A model generated the notes under the pieces. It was not told where the DNA came from, made no database searches, and was given only the letters and a program-made list of their open reading frames with translations. Of a stretch of DNA of 41,724 nt, positions 17,204-27,100 are shown piece after piece. How positions within the stretch are numbered: position 1 is the stretch's first letter; every line of letters starts with the position of its first letter. Made by a program: the position numbers and the translations under genes. Source of the stretch: Paenirhodobacter enshiensis (GTDB lineage Bacteria > Pseudomonadota > Alphaproteobacteria > Rhodobacterales > Rhodobacteraceae); assembly GCF_000740785.1 (NCBI RefSeq), contig NZ_JFZB01000042.1:1-41724 (forward strand), given 5' to 3'.

Positions 17204-18613
17204 TCAGCAGGAGTAATACATCTGATACTCGACCGGATGCGGGGTGTGTTCGAAGGCGTAGACCTCTTCCCACTTCAGCGCGATGTAGCCTTCGATCTGG
17301 TCCTTGGTGAACACGTCACCGGCCAGCAGGAAGTCCATGTCGGCTTCCAGCTCGGTCAGGGCTTCGCGCAGCGAACCGCACACCGTCGGGATCTCGGCCA
17401 GCTCTTCGGGCGGCAGATCATAGAGATCCTTGTCCGAGGGCGCACCGGGGTCGATCTTGTTCTTGATGCCGTCGAGGCCGGCCATCAGCAGCGCCGAGAA
17501 CGCCAGATAGGGGTTCGCCGCCGGATCGGGGAAACGGGCTTCGACGCGCTTGGCCTTCGGCGACTCGGTCCACGGAATACGGACGCAACCCGAGCGGTTG
17601 CGGGCCGAATACGCACGCAGAACCGGGGCTTCGAAGCCGGGGATCAGGCGCTTGTAGGAGTTGGTCGTCGGGTTGGTCAGCGCGTTCAGCGCCTTGGCGT
17701 GCTTCAGGATACCGCCGATGAAATACAGCGCTTCCTGCGACAGGTCGGCATACTTGTCACCGGCGAACAGCGGCTTGCCGTCCTTCCAGATCGACATGTT
17801 GACGTGCATCCCCGAGCCGTTGTCGCCCTTGATGGGCTTCGGCATGAAGGTCACGGTCTTGCCATAGGCGGCCGCGACGTTGTGGATGACATACTTGTAC
17901 TTCTGGATGTTGTCGGCCTGCTCGGTGAGCGTGCCGAAGATCATGCCCAGCTCGTGCTGGCAGGTCGCCACTTCGTGGTGATGCTTGTCGACCTTCATGC
18001 CGATGCGCTTCATGGTCGAGAGCATCTCGCCGCGCAGATCGGCCGCTTCGTCGACCGGGTTCACCGGGAAGTAGCCGCCCTTGAAGTTGGCGCGGTGGGC
18101 AAGGTTACCGCCTTCGATCTCGGCGTCAGTGTTCCAGGCAGCGGCTTCGGCGTCGACCTGATACGACACCTTGTGCGGCGTGACCGAGTAACGGACGTCG
18201 TCGAAGATGAAGAATTCGGCTTCCGGGCCGCAGAAGAACGAATCGCCGATGCCCGAGGACTTCAGGTAGGCTTCCGCCTTCTCCGCGGTCGAGCGCGGGT
18301 CGCGGGTGTAGGGCTCGTTGGTGTCCGGCTCGACGACGTTGCAGTGCACGCACATCGTCTTCTCGGCATAGAAGGGGTCGATGTAGACCGAGGTCGCATC
18401 GGGGATCAGCTTCATGTCGGACTGGTCGATCGACTTCCAGCCAGCGATCGACGAACCGTCGAACATGAAGCCTTCCTCGAAGAAGTCCTCATCGATCAGA
18501 TCGACGACCAGCGTCACGTGCTGCAGTTTGCCGCGCGGATCGGTGAAGCGGACGTCGACGTATTCGACGTCTTCGGCCTTCATCAGTTCGAGAGCTTTTT
18601 TAACTGCGCTCAT
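17204..18613 (-). CDS. glnA: Glutamine synthetase type I
   Basis: Makes glutamine from glutamate, ammonia and ATP; a dodecamer in the cytoplasm. The 469 residues include the beta-grasp N-domain, the Asp50-region MFDGSSIAGWKSIDQSD, the metal-binding PEAEFFIFDDV, the conserved KPIKGDNGSGMHVN, NRSGCVRIPW, and the adenylylation loop KDLYDLPPEE, whose Tyr is the regulatory site. This is the GSI-beta type controlled by GlnE. ATG 18613 has AAAGGG 8 nt upstream. It follows glnB by 63 bp, the usual glnBA operon, and ends in a strong terminator. Confidence 0.98.
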   Translation of the reverse strand: MSAVKKALELMKAEDVEYVDVRFTDPRGKLQHVTLVVDLIDEDFFEEGFMFDGSSIAGWKSIDQSDMKLIPDATSVYIDPFYAEKTMCVHCNVVEPDTNEPYTRDPRSTAEKAEAYLKSSGIGDSFFCGPEAEFFIFDDVRYSVTPHKVSYQVDAEAAAWNTDAEIEGGNLAHRANFKGGYFPVNPVDEAADLRGEMLSTMKRIGMKVDKHHHEVATCQHELGMIFGTLTEQADNIQKYKYVIHNVAAAYGKTVTFMPKPIKGDNGSGMHVNMSIWKDGKPLFAGDKYADLSQEALYFIGGILKHAKALNALTNPTTNSYKRLIPGFEAPVLRAYSARNRSGCVRIPWTESPKAKRVEARFPDPAANPYLAFSALLMAGLDGIKNKIDPGAPSDKDLYDLPPEELAEIPTVCGSLREALTELEADMDFLLAGDVFTKDQIEGYIALKWEEVYAFEHTPHPVEYQMYYSC

Positions 18614-18676
18614 TGTTACTTACCCTTTCGTTGAGCATGGGGTTTCCGGGCCGGGCAGCCCGAATTTCGGTATGGA

Positions 18677-19051
<375 letters not shown>

Positions 19052-19188
19052 TCACAGACCACTTTCCCGAAAGGGCCGCAATCGGCTAAACTGAGGGCGT
19101 CTCGCTCCTCCGGGGAAATCCATATACGTCGCACAATATTTAGGCAATACGCTCTTTTCATGGGCTGTTTACAAACAAAGTGGGCAAA

Positions 19189-19887
19189 ATGGCTGAAATC
19201 CTGACCAGTTCGCAGATGAAATCCCTCGAAGCGGCGGCGATCGGCTCTGGCCGAGTCAGCGGGCTAGAGCTGATGGAGCGCGCAGGCCGCGCCGTGGTGC
19301 AGGCGATCGCGGCCACCTGGCCCGGTGCCCGGGCGGCGCTGATCCTGTGCGGGCCGGGCAACAATGGCGGAGACGGCTATGTCGTGGCGCGGATACTGCG
19401 CGCGCAGGGCTGGCAGGTGGCGACCTGCCGGTTGCGCCCGGCGGCGCTGCTGCCCTCGGATGCCGCGACCAATGCCTTGCGGGCAGAGGCGGCAGGGGTG
19501 CCCGAACTGCCCTGGCAGGCGGGGTCGATCTGTGGCTGGCTCGCTCAGGCGGGACCGGGGGCGGTGGTGGTGGACGCGCTCCTCGGCATCGGACAGAGCC
19601 GCGACTGCACCGCCCTTCTCGCCCCCTGGACCGCAGCCGCCGCGGCCCTGCCCGTCCAGCCCGTCCGGGTCAGCATCGACATTCCGACGGGGTATGACAG
19701 CGACACCGGCAAACCCTGCGCCGAGACCCCTTTCGCCGCCGATCTCGTCGTGACATTCCATGCCGAGAAACCGGTCCACGCCGGGCTGCGCCAGACCGGG
19801 GCACGGATCGTCGTCGCCGACATCGGCCTGCCGCACGGCCCTGCCGCACAGGACCCGACGCATGATCGCCAGACGGAGGAGCAATGA
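19189..19887 (+). CDS. nnrE: NAD(P)H-hydrate epimerase (YjeF N-domain), stand-alone
   Basis: Epimerises R-NAD(P)HX to the S form, the first step in repair of hydrated nicotinamide cofactors. The 232 residues have the YjeF_N Rossmann-like fold: ELMERAGRAVVQAI (27-40), LILCGPGNNGGDGYVVAR (51-68), VVVDALLGIGQSR, and SIDIPTGYDSDTGKP. In most bacteria this domain is fused to the dehydratase; here it ends in a polar tail (THDRQTEEQ) and the next gene starts within its stop codon (ATGA). ATG 19189 (MAEILTSSQM) is chosen over a GTG three codons earlier because it fits the family start; the Shine-Dalgarno is weak. Confidence 0.9.
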   Translation: MAEILTSSQMKSLEAAAIGSGRVSGLELMERAGRAVVQAIAATWPGARAALILCGPGNNGGDGYVVARILRAQGWQVATCRLRPAALLPSDAATNALRAEAAGVPELPWQAGSICGWLAQAGPGAVVVDALLGIGQSRDCTALLAPWTAAAAALPVQPVRVSIDIPTGYDSDTGKPCAETPFAADLVVTFHAEKPVHAGLRQTGARIVVADIGLPHGPAAQDPTHDRQTEEQ

Positions 19888-20771
19888 CACTCCAGATCGC
19901 CCCCGACACCGCGCTGCGCGACCGCCTCGCCAAGCGCGAGGAGGCCCATAAATACAGCTACGGCCATGCCGTGGTGCTTGCCGGCGGGCCCGGCAAGGGC
20001 GGTGCGGCGCGGCTTGCGGCGCGGGCCGCGCTGCGGGTCGGGGCGGGGCTGGTAACGGTGCTGGCGCCGCAGGCCGCGATGGCCGAACATGCGGCACAGC
20101 TGACCGCGGTGATGCTGTCGCCGCTGGCCGACGGCTATGCGCTGCGCGGGATGCTGCAGGGAGACAGGCGGATCAACGCGATCCTGCTCGGCCCCGGGCT
20201 CGGCCTGCAGCGGGCACGCGAGATGGTGCCCGCGGCACTCGCCTGTGCCGCCCAGGCCGGGGATGACGCGCCTGGCCGGGCGCTGGTCCTCGATGCCGAT
20301 GCGCTCAGCGCCTTCGCCGAAGAGCCACAGACGCTGTTTCAGGCGCTGCGCGGACGTGCGGCGGTGCTGACCCCGCATCTGGGAGAATTCGCCCGGCTGT
20401 TTCCCGACCTTGCCGCGCAGCTGCGCGACGGCGCGCTGACCCGCGTCGAAGCCACCCGGCACGCCGCCGACCGTTGCGGCGCAACGGTCTTGCTGAAAGG
20501 TGCCGAGACCGCCATCGCCGCCCCCGATGGACAGACCGCCCTGCATCGCGCCGTGGGCGACATGGCGGCGCCCTGGCTCGCGACGGCCGGATCGGGCGAC
20601 GTTCTGGCGGGCATCGTGACGGGACTCGTCGCCCGCGGGCTGAGCCCGTTCGAAGCCGCCGGCACCGGCGCCTGGCTTCACGCCGCCGCCGCGCGCAGCT
20701 TCGGCCCCGGCCTGATCGCCGAGGATCTGCCCGAGCAGATCCCGCAGGTTCTGCGCGACATCGGGGTCTGA
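19884..20771 (+). CDS. nnrD: ADP-dependent (S)-NAD(P)H-hydrate dehydratase (YjeF C-domain), stand-alone
   Basis: Dehydrates S-NAD(P)HX using ADP. The 295-residue ribokinase-like protein has HAVVLAGGPGKGGAARLAA near the N-terminus, LLGPGLGL, VLDADALSAF, TPHLGEFARLF (usually TPHPGE), VLLKGAET, and the catalytic GSGDVLAGIVTGL. It is translationally coupled to nnrE through an ATGA overlap, so the two products are made together as in the fused enzyme. Both halves look intact, so this is a split gene rather than a broken one. Confidence 0.92.
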   Translation: MTLQIAPDTALRDRLAKREEAHKYSYGHAVVLAGGPGKGGAARLAARAALRVGAGLVTVLAPQAAMAEHAAQLTAVMLSPLADGYALRGMLQGDRRINAILLGPGLGLQRAREMVPAALACAAQAGDDAPGRALVLDADALSAFAEEPQTLFQALRGRAAVLTPHLGEFARLFPDLAAQLRDGALTRVEATRHAADRCGATVLLKGAETAIAAPDGQTALHRAVGDMAAPWLATAGSGDVLAGIVTGLVARGLSPFEAAGTGAWLHAAAARSFGPGLIAEDLPEQIPQVLRDIGV

Positions 20772-21098
20772 CCGCCCTCCCCCCCGGGGATGCGCGGCAA
20801 TCTGCGGCCGCAAGCCCCCCGGGGGGCGCCCCATCCCCCCGGATGGGACTCCGCGGTCATGCTGCTCCCGCGTCACGATTGCGTTCCGAGACCGGGTATG
20901 GTTCACAGATGGGCAGGAAAGCCGCCGTCCCCGCGCCCGGTCGCACAGGATCCCGGACCGGGTGCAGGTCACGACCCTCTTTCCCGAAAATACCGGGAGC
21001 GTTTCCGCCCGAACCCCGATCCCGGGCGGAGCGGACAGACGCGTTGCGCGGCCCCTGGTTCCCGGCACGATATTGAGAATGTTATTTACAGCTGCCTC
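20772..21098 (+). other. Gene-free stretch with GC palindromes
   Basis: No supported gene. It contains the palindrome GCCCCCCGGGGGGC at 20814-20827 and CATCC-CCCC-GGATG at about 20832-20845, which may help end the nnrE-nnrD transcript, although neither has a T-run. The rest has no recognisable content. Confidence 0.5.
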
Positions 21099-21314
21099 AT
21101 GGACAGCTTTCCCGTCTGAATCGATCTTGGAACGACACATTCCCTGCTCTCGGTTTTTCTGCCCGACGGAACGGTGAGGCTGATCGCGGGCGCGGATGGA
21201 TCCGTTCTGACCCCCTCGGCGGTCAGCCTGTCCGACGATGGCACCCTGCTGGTCGGCGCCGCAGCTTTCGCCCGCCATCTCAGCCACCCCGACACCACCC
21301 ACGTCGCGTTCAAA
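21099..21314 (+). pseudogene. Hsp70 (HscC-like) N-terminal remnant with nonsense mutation
   Basis: Starting from ATG 21099 the frame reads M-D-S-F-P-V, then TGA (21117), then IDLGTTHSLLSVF, a Gly/Asp-rich turn, LTPSAVSLSDDGTLLVG and HPDTTHVAFK. This is the N-terminal nucleotide-binding segment of an Hsp70, closest in style to HscC (GIDLGTTNS, LTPS, HPDKTAALFK). The TGA stands exactly where the conserved Gly of GIDLGTT belongs; GGA to TGA is one base change. Similarity stops after about 65 residues at 21314, and the remaining 500 or more residues of the chaperone are missing. It is clearly a dead gene fragment. Confidence 0.8.
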
Positions 21315-22064
21315 TGGCCCCCAGGCTGGACATCCAGCGCGCCCACGCGGCCCGGCCTTACGCCGGAAGGGAAGACGGCGGGAGCCTGCCGGTTCTGCGG
21401 GCTGTGCCCATCGCGCCGGGGGTGGATGGCATTGCACGGATCGCGCTCTATACGACCTTCCCGCCGGACAAGCCGGTCGAGGACACAGCCTGCGAGCGAT
21501 CCGCCATCGACTCGCGCTGGACCGACTGGACGAGCCTGAGCCCCGACCGGGGCAAGCTGGTCAAAGAGCTGTGCACCTGGCCCGCAGGGACCATGCAGTT
21601 GTCCTACGCGACCTGCCCCTGCGGACGGCGCCGGTGGGACGCTGCTGTGCCGGTTCGACGACAAGGGGCTGATGCGGGACGCCCGCCCGCTCGGCACCGA
21701 TCCGGCCGGCTGGGGCGAGGCCTTCGACCAGCCGCTGGACATCGCCCTGTCGGCGCAGACCCGTCCCGGCATCCCGCTCCCGCCCGAGGCGAAAGCACAG
21801 ATCGGCCCGGTCTCAGACCAGATCATCCGCGATTTCCTGACGCTCTTCTGGGATCAGCCCGTGCCGCCGGATCTGCGGGCCTATCTGGACCGCCGCTCCC
21901 CGATCACGGTGCCGGGGATCCCCCCGTCACAGCAGGATCTGATCGCGGCCGCAGCACGTCAGCCCCGGCTTGCATCCCTTTATCCGATCCGCAATCGGGT
22001 CGGCACCGCCGCGCTGGAGGACATGTTCGGCTTTCTCGGCAAAATGGGCTTCCTGCGCGACTGA
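21315..22064 (+). pseudogene. Frameshifted gene of unknown function
   Basis: Directly after the Hsp70 remnant, coding-like sequence continues in another frame (about 21400-21620: DGIARIALYTTFPPDKP, SRWTDWTSLSPDRGKLVKEL, TMQLSYATCP). It then shifts frame near 21615-21640 and goes on as GGTLLCRFDDKGLMRDARPL to the stop at 22064 (EDMFGFLGKMGFLRD). Each part has normal amino-acid composition, and one indel would join them. I do not recognise the protein. It may be one decayed gene, or the 3' part (from ATG 21672, 130 residues) may still be expressed alone. Confidence 0.5.
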
Positions 22065-22150
22065 GACACCACGACCGAGGCACCGCAACCGAGGCAAGCG
22101 GTCCCGCCGCCATGTTGTGCGCCCGCGCCGCACCGTGGTATCGTGTGGGC

Positions 22151-22753
22151 ATGGATTGTCCGAATGCCCCCCTTCCGCTTCTGAGCGGCCGCGTCCACGA
22201 GGTCGGCGGCCCTTCGGCCGTCGCCTTCGCGCTGATCCGCGCGCGGCAGGCGGGCAGCCCCCTGTTCTGGATCCGCCCCGCCTGGCTGGGCGACCAGCCC
22301 CTGCCCGACGGGCTGGCCGGCATCATCCCCCCCTCCGCCGTGATCGGCGTCGCGACGGCTACGGAGACCGACAGTCTCGCCGCCGCCGAAGAGGCCCTGC
22401 GCGACGGCGCCGTCCCCGTCGTCATCGTGGACATCACCCGGCCGCTGAGCCTGCGCGAGGGCCGCCGGCTGCAGCTTGCGGCCGGGGCCGGACGCTCGAC
22501 GGGGCTGTGCCTGATCGCGCAGGGGATGGGCTCCAACGCGGCGGAAACGCGCTGGCACTGCGCCCCGCTTTTCGACCCGGAAAGCGGGGACTCGACTCTG
22601 ATGCGATGGGAAATTACAAAGAACAAAAAGGGAACTCTTGGGGTCTGGCATGTTCGCTGGAACAGGACGGCGCATCGTCTCGATGTGGTTTCCCCGGTTC
22701 GCCTCGGACCGGGCGCTCCGGCTGAGCCCGGTGAGGGGGCCCTTCGCCCTTAG
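22151..22753 (+). CDS. imuA: ImuA-family protein of the SOS mutasome
   Basis: Accessory protein of the ImuA-ImuB-DnaE2 translesion system, distantly RecA/SulA-like. The 200 residues show the alphaproteobacterial pattern: SGRVHEVGGPSAVAFALIRA, LFWIRPAWLGDQPLPDGLAG, AAAEEALRDGAVPVVIVDI, the RRLQLAAGAGRSTGLCLI segment, AETRWHCAPLF and the KNKKGTLGVWHVRW end. No Walker A loop is evident, as expected for this branch. ATG 22151 lacks a strong ribosome binding site, so the start is uncertain. The last 104 nt overlap imuB in another frame. No LexA box (GTTC-N7-GTTC) is visible in the 86 bp before it. Confidence 0.85.
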   Translation: MDCPNAPLPLLSGRVHEVGGPSAVAFALIRARQAGSPLFWIRPAWLGDQPLPDGLAGIIPPSAVIGVATATETDSLAAAEEALRDGAVPVVIVDITRPLSLREGRRLQLAAGAGRSTGLCLIAQGMGSNAAETRWHCAPLFDPESGDSTLMRWEITKNKKGTLGVWHVRWNRTAHRLDVVSPVRLGPGAPAEPGEGALRP

Positions 22754-24116
22754 CCTGCGGGTGCACAACCGCGACTGCCTGCACGCGCTGAACGCCGAGG
22801 CCGAACGCGCCGGGCTGAGCCGCGGCATGGCCGTATCGGAGGCGCGCGCCTTCTGTCCCGGTCTGGTCGTGCGCGCAGCGACACCGAAAGCCGATGCGCA
22901 GACGCTGGAGGCCTTGCGGCGGTGGGCGCTGCGCTATTGTCCCTGGGCCGCCTGCGACGGGGACGACGGGCTCGTCCTCGACATCACCGGCGCCGCGCAT
23001 CTTCTGGGCGGAGAGGCGGCGCTGGCGCTGGACATGCGGGAACGGCTCGGGCGGGCGGGATTCGCGCTTCATGTGGGCATCGCGCCGACGCGCGGCGCCG
23101 CCTGGGCGCTGGCCCATGCGGGGGGCGGGCTGGCGCCCGAGGGGGCGGTGCGGACGCATCTCGGGCCCCTGCCCGTCGCGCTGCTGCGCCTGCCGCCCGA
23201 GACCGACGCGGCGCTGCAACGCCTCGGGCTGCGGCGGATCGCCGATCTGGCAGGGGCGGCGCGCGCGCCCCTCGCGCGGCGCTTCGGCAAGGGGCTGCTC
23301 GATCAGCTCGACCGGGCCTTCGGCGATCTGCCCGAAGCGCTCTCTCCTGCGCCGGAGCCTGCACATTACGGCGTGCGCCTGACCCTGCCGGAGCCGATCG
23401 GGCTGCTGTCCGACATCGAGGCGGGGCTGGCGCGGCTGCTGGAACGGCTGGCCGATACGCTGCGGGCGCAAGATGTGGGGGCGCGTGCGCTGTGCCTGAC
23501 GCTGCGCCGCGTCGACCGGCAGGCGCAGGACGTGCCGCTGCGGCTGGCCGCGCCGATGCGCGATCCGGCGCGCATCCTGCCGCTGTTCGCCCGCGGGCTG
23601 GAAACCGTCGAGGCCGGGTTCGGCATCGACCAGCTGCGCCTCGAGGCCACCGTGGTCGAACCGATGCCGGCCCTGCAGGCGGGATCGGGGGCCGAGCGCG
23701 CGGACCGGATCGAGGCGCTGATGACCCGTATCGGCACCCGCATCGGGCTTGACCATGTTCGCCGCTTTCAGCCCCGCGACTGCCATGTGCCCGAGCGCGG
23801 TTTCGCGCTGGTGGCGGCGGCCGACGAACCTGCCTGCGGCCCCTGGCCGCCGCGCCCGGCCCGGCCGCTGACGATCTTCGCGCCCGAACCCATCGCCGTG
23901 CGCGGCCATCCGCCGAGCGGCTTCACCTGGCGGCGGATGCGTTTCACCATCGGCCGGGCCACCGGGCCGGAGCGGATCGCGCCGGAGTGGTGGCAGCCCC
24001 CCGACAGCTATGGGCTGCGCGACTATTGGCGCATCGACACCCGCGAGGGCCGCCGGCTGTGGCTGTTCTTCACGCCGCAAAACCCGCGCTGGTTCGTTCA
24101 GGGGGAATTCCTGTGA
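22650..24116 (+). CDS. imuB: ImuB, inactive Y-family polymerase adaptor
   Basis: The beta-clamp-binding hub of the mutasome. The 488 residues start MFAGTGRRIVSMWFPRFASDRAL, where active Y polymerases carry a catalytic Asp; here the position is non-acidic (WFPRFA). The second catalytic region reads DGLVLDITGAAHLLGG, again without the paired acids, so it should not polymerise. The fingers and little-finger regions follow, and the C-terminal part (about 400-488) holds WWQPPDSYGLRDYWRI and WLFFTPQNPRWFVQGEFL, typical of ImuB. ATG 22650 lies inside imuA; the stop overlaps the dnaE2 GTG (GTGA). Confidence 0.94.
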   Translation: MFAGTGRRIVSMWFPRFASDRALRLSPVRGPFALSLRVHNRDCLHALNAEAERAGLSRGMAVSEARAFCPGLVVRAATPKADAQTLEALRRWALRYCPWAACDGDDGLVLDITGAAHLLGGEAALALDMRERLGRAGFALHVGIAPTRGAAWALAHAGGGLAPEGAVRTHLGPLPVALLRLPPETDAALQRLGLRRIADLAGAARAPLARRFGKGLLDQLDRAFGDLPEALSPAPEPAHYGVRLTLPEPIGLLSDIEAGLARLLERLADTLRAQDVGARALCLTLRRVDRQAQDVPLRLAAPMRDPARILPLFARGLETVEAGFGIDQLRLEATVVEPMPALQAGSGAERADRIEALMTRIGTRIGLDHVRRFQPRDCHVPERGFALVAAADEPACGPWPPRPARPLTIFAPEPIAVRGHPPSGFTWRRMRFTIGRATGPERIAPEWWQPPDSYGLRDYWRIDTREGRRLWLFFTPQNPRWFVQGEFL

Positions 24117-27100
24117 CCCCCTATGCCGAACTCTGCGCGACGACGAATTTCACCTTCCTCAAGGGGGCCTCGCACCCCGAGGAGATGGTGTTGCGCGCCG
24201 CCGAGCTGGGACTGTCGGCGCTGGCGATCACCGATATCAATTCGCTCGCGGGCGTGGTGCGGGCGTGGTCGGCATTGAAGGCCCTGCGCGAGGAGGCCCC
24301 CCATCCCGAAGACGGCGCCCCCGATCCCGGTTCGTCCGATCCCGGCTCTCCAGATCGTCGTGCCCCCGCGACGCTGCCGAAACTTCTGGTCGGCGCGCGG
24401 ATCGTCTTGCGCGACGATCCGCTCGAATGGGTGGCGCTGCCGGTGGATACAGAGGCCTACCGGCGCCTGTCGCAGCTGCTGACCCTCGGCAAGCGCCGCG
24501 CCGAGAAAGGGGACTGCGCGCTCGATCTGGCCGATCTGCAGGCCGCGGCGCGCGGAATGATCCTGATCGCGCTGCCCCGTGCCGACATCGGGCGCTGCCT
24601 TGCACCGCTGAGCGCGATGCAGCGCCGCTTTCCGGGGTATGTGTTCACCGGGGCGGTGCCGCGCTACGATGGCACGGATCAGGCCTGGTTCGACAGCTGC
24701 GCGGCGCTGGCGCTGCGGGCCTCGGCGCCGATGGTGGCGGTGGGCGATGTGCTGATGCACCGCGCCAGCCGCCGGCCGCTGGCCGATGTGCTGACCTGCC
24801 TGCGCGAGGGGCTGACCGTCGACACCCTTGGCACCCGGGCGTTGCCCAATGCAGAACGCCGGCTGAAAAGCGGCGACGACATGGCCCGGTTGTTCGCGCG
24901 CCATCCGGCGGCTGTGCAGCGCAGCCTCGACATCGCCGGACGGATCAGCTTCGACCTCGGCGATCTGAGTTACGACTACCCCCGCGAAGCCGGGCAACAC
25001 GAGACCCCGCAGCAACGTCTGGAGCGACTGGCCCGCGACGGGCTGGCCCGGCGCTGCCCCGGCGGCATCCCGCCCCGCTATCTGGCGCTTCTGGACAAGG
25101 AACTCGGCGTCGTCGCCGAGCTGTCCTATGCCCCCTATTTCCTCACCGTGCACGACATCGTGGCCCATGCCCGCACGCAGGGTATCCTGTGCCAGGGGCG
25201 CGGCTCGGCCGGCAATTCGATCATCTGCTGGGCCCTCGGGGTGACCGATGTGAACCCCGACATGATCGGCATGGTGTTCGAGCGGTTCATCTCCCGCTAC
25301 CGCGGCGAGCCCCCCGACATCGACGTCGATTTCGAGCACGAGCGCCGCGAGGAAATCTTCCAGTGGATCTACGCGAAATACGGCCGCGAGCGGGCCGGGC
25401 TGTGCGCGACGGTGATCCATTTCCGTTCGCGCGCCGCGATCCGCGAGGTCGGCAAGGTGATGGGGCTGTCGGCGGATGTGACCTCGGCACTGTCCGGGCA
25501 GATCTGGGGGATCTCGAACGGCGGGGCCGATCCGGAGCGGCTGCGCGAGGTCGGCCTCAACCCCGACGATCCGCGCCTGAAGCTGACCGTCGCACTGATC
25601 GGCGAGATCATCGGCTTTCCACGCCACCTCAGCCAGCATGTGGGGGGCTTCGTCATTACCGATGGCCGGCTCGATGCGCTGTGCCCGATCGGCAACGCGG
25701 CGATGGAAGCGCGCACCTGCATCGAATGGGACAAGGACGACATCGACGCGCTGAAGATCCTGAAGATCGACATCCTGTCACTCGGAATGCTGAGCTGCAT
25801 CCGCAAGGCCTTCGACATGATCGGGCGGCACGAGGGCCGGCAGCTGAGCCTCGCCTCGGTGCCGCAGGAGGACCGGGCGACCTATGACATGCTCGGTCGG
25901 GCCGATGCCGTGGGGGTGTTTCAGGTCGAAAGCCGGGCGCAGATGAATTTCCTGCCCCGGATGAAGCCCGCGACGTTTTATGATCTGGTGATCGAGGTCG
26001 CCATCGTGCGCCCCGGCCCGATTCAGGGCGGCATGGTCAAACCCTATATCCGCCGCCGTCAGGGGCTGGAGGCGCCGGAACCTTTCGGCCCCGCCCTCGA
26101 GGCGATCACCCGCAAGACGCTGGGGGTGCCGCTGTTTCAGGAACAGGCGCTGCAAATCGCCGTCGAGGGCGCGGGCTATTCCCCCGAGGAGGCCGACCGG
26201 CTGCGCCGCTCGCTGGCCTCGTTCCGGCGCATGGGCACGATCGGGCTGCACCGGGAGCGGTTCATCCGCGGAATGCTGGCCCGCGGCTATGCGCCCGAGA
26301 TCGCCGCGCAGTGCTTCGCCCAGATCGAGGGCTTCGCCGATTACGGCTTTCCCGAAAGCCACGCCGCCGCCTTCGCGATGCTGACCTATGTGTCGGCCTG
26401 GCTGAAGCGGCACCACCCGGCGATCTACACCTGCGCGTTGCTGAACAGCCAGCCGATGGGCTTTTACGCCCCCGCGCAGCTGGTGCGCGACGCGCGCGAA
26501 CATGGCGTCGAGGTGCGCCCGGTCTCCGTCAACCATTCGACATGGGACAACAGCCTGGAACGGCGCCCGGACGGCGCGCTGGCGCTGCGCCTCGGCTTTC
26601 GCCAGATCCGCGGGTTCAGGGCACCCGATGCCGAGTGGATCGCGGCGGCGCGGGGAAATGGCTATCCGGATCCCGAAAGCCTGTGGTTGCGCGCGGGTCT
26701 GCCCCCCGCCGTTCTGGAACGTCTCGCCGAGGCCGATGCCTTCGCGCCGATGGGGCTGACGCGGCGCGACGCACTTTGGGCGGTGCGCGCCATCCGGGCC
26801 CCGGCACCGCTGCCGCTGTTCGCCGACCCGCTCGACGGCGAGGGCGGGCATGAACCCGTCGTCGCCCTGCCCGCGATGCACCTGGGCGAGGAGGTGGTCG
26901 AGGATTACATCGCCACCCGCCTGACCCTGCGCGCCCATCCGATAGAGCTGCTGCGCCCCCATCTGCGCACCACAATCCCGCACGCGGCGCTGACCGGGGC
27001 GCCTACGGGCGCCGTTGCGGTCGCCGGCCTGGTGATCACGCGCCAGCGGCCGGGCACGGCCTCGGGCGTGGTGTTCCTGACCCTCGAGGACGAGACGGGC

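Noticed and set aside
22652-22663. GTTC-GCTG-GAAC palindrome at the imuB start as an SOS box
   Set aside because: Spacing and orientation do not match the alphaproteobacterial GTTC-N7-GTTC site, and it lies inside coding sequence.
21314-22753. Single 479-residue plus-strand gene running into imuA
   Set aside because: Its middle has the composition of out-of-frame GC-rich sequence, while another frame carries better coding sequence from about 21630; only the last 200 codons (imuA) are convincing.
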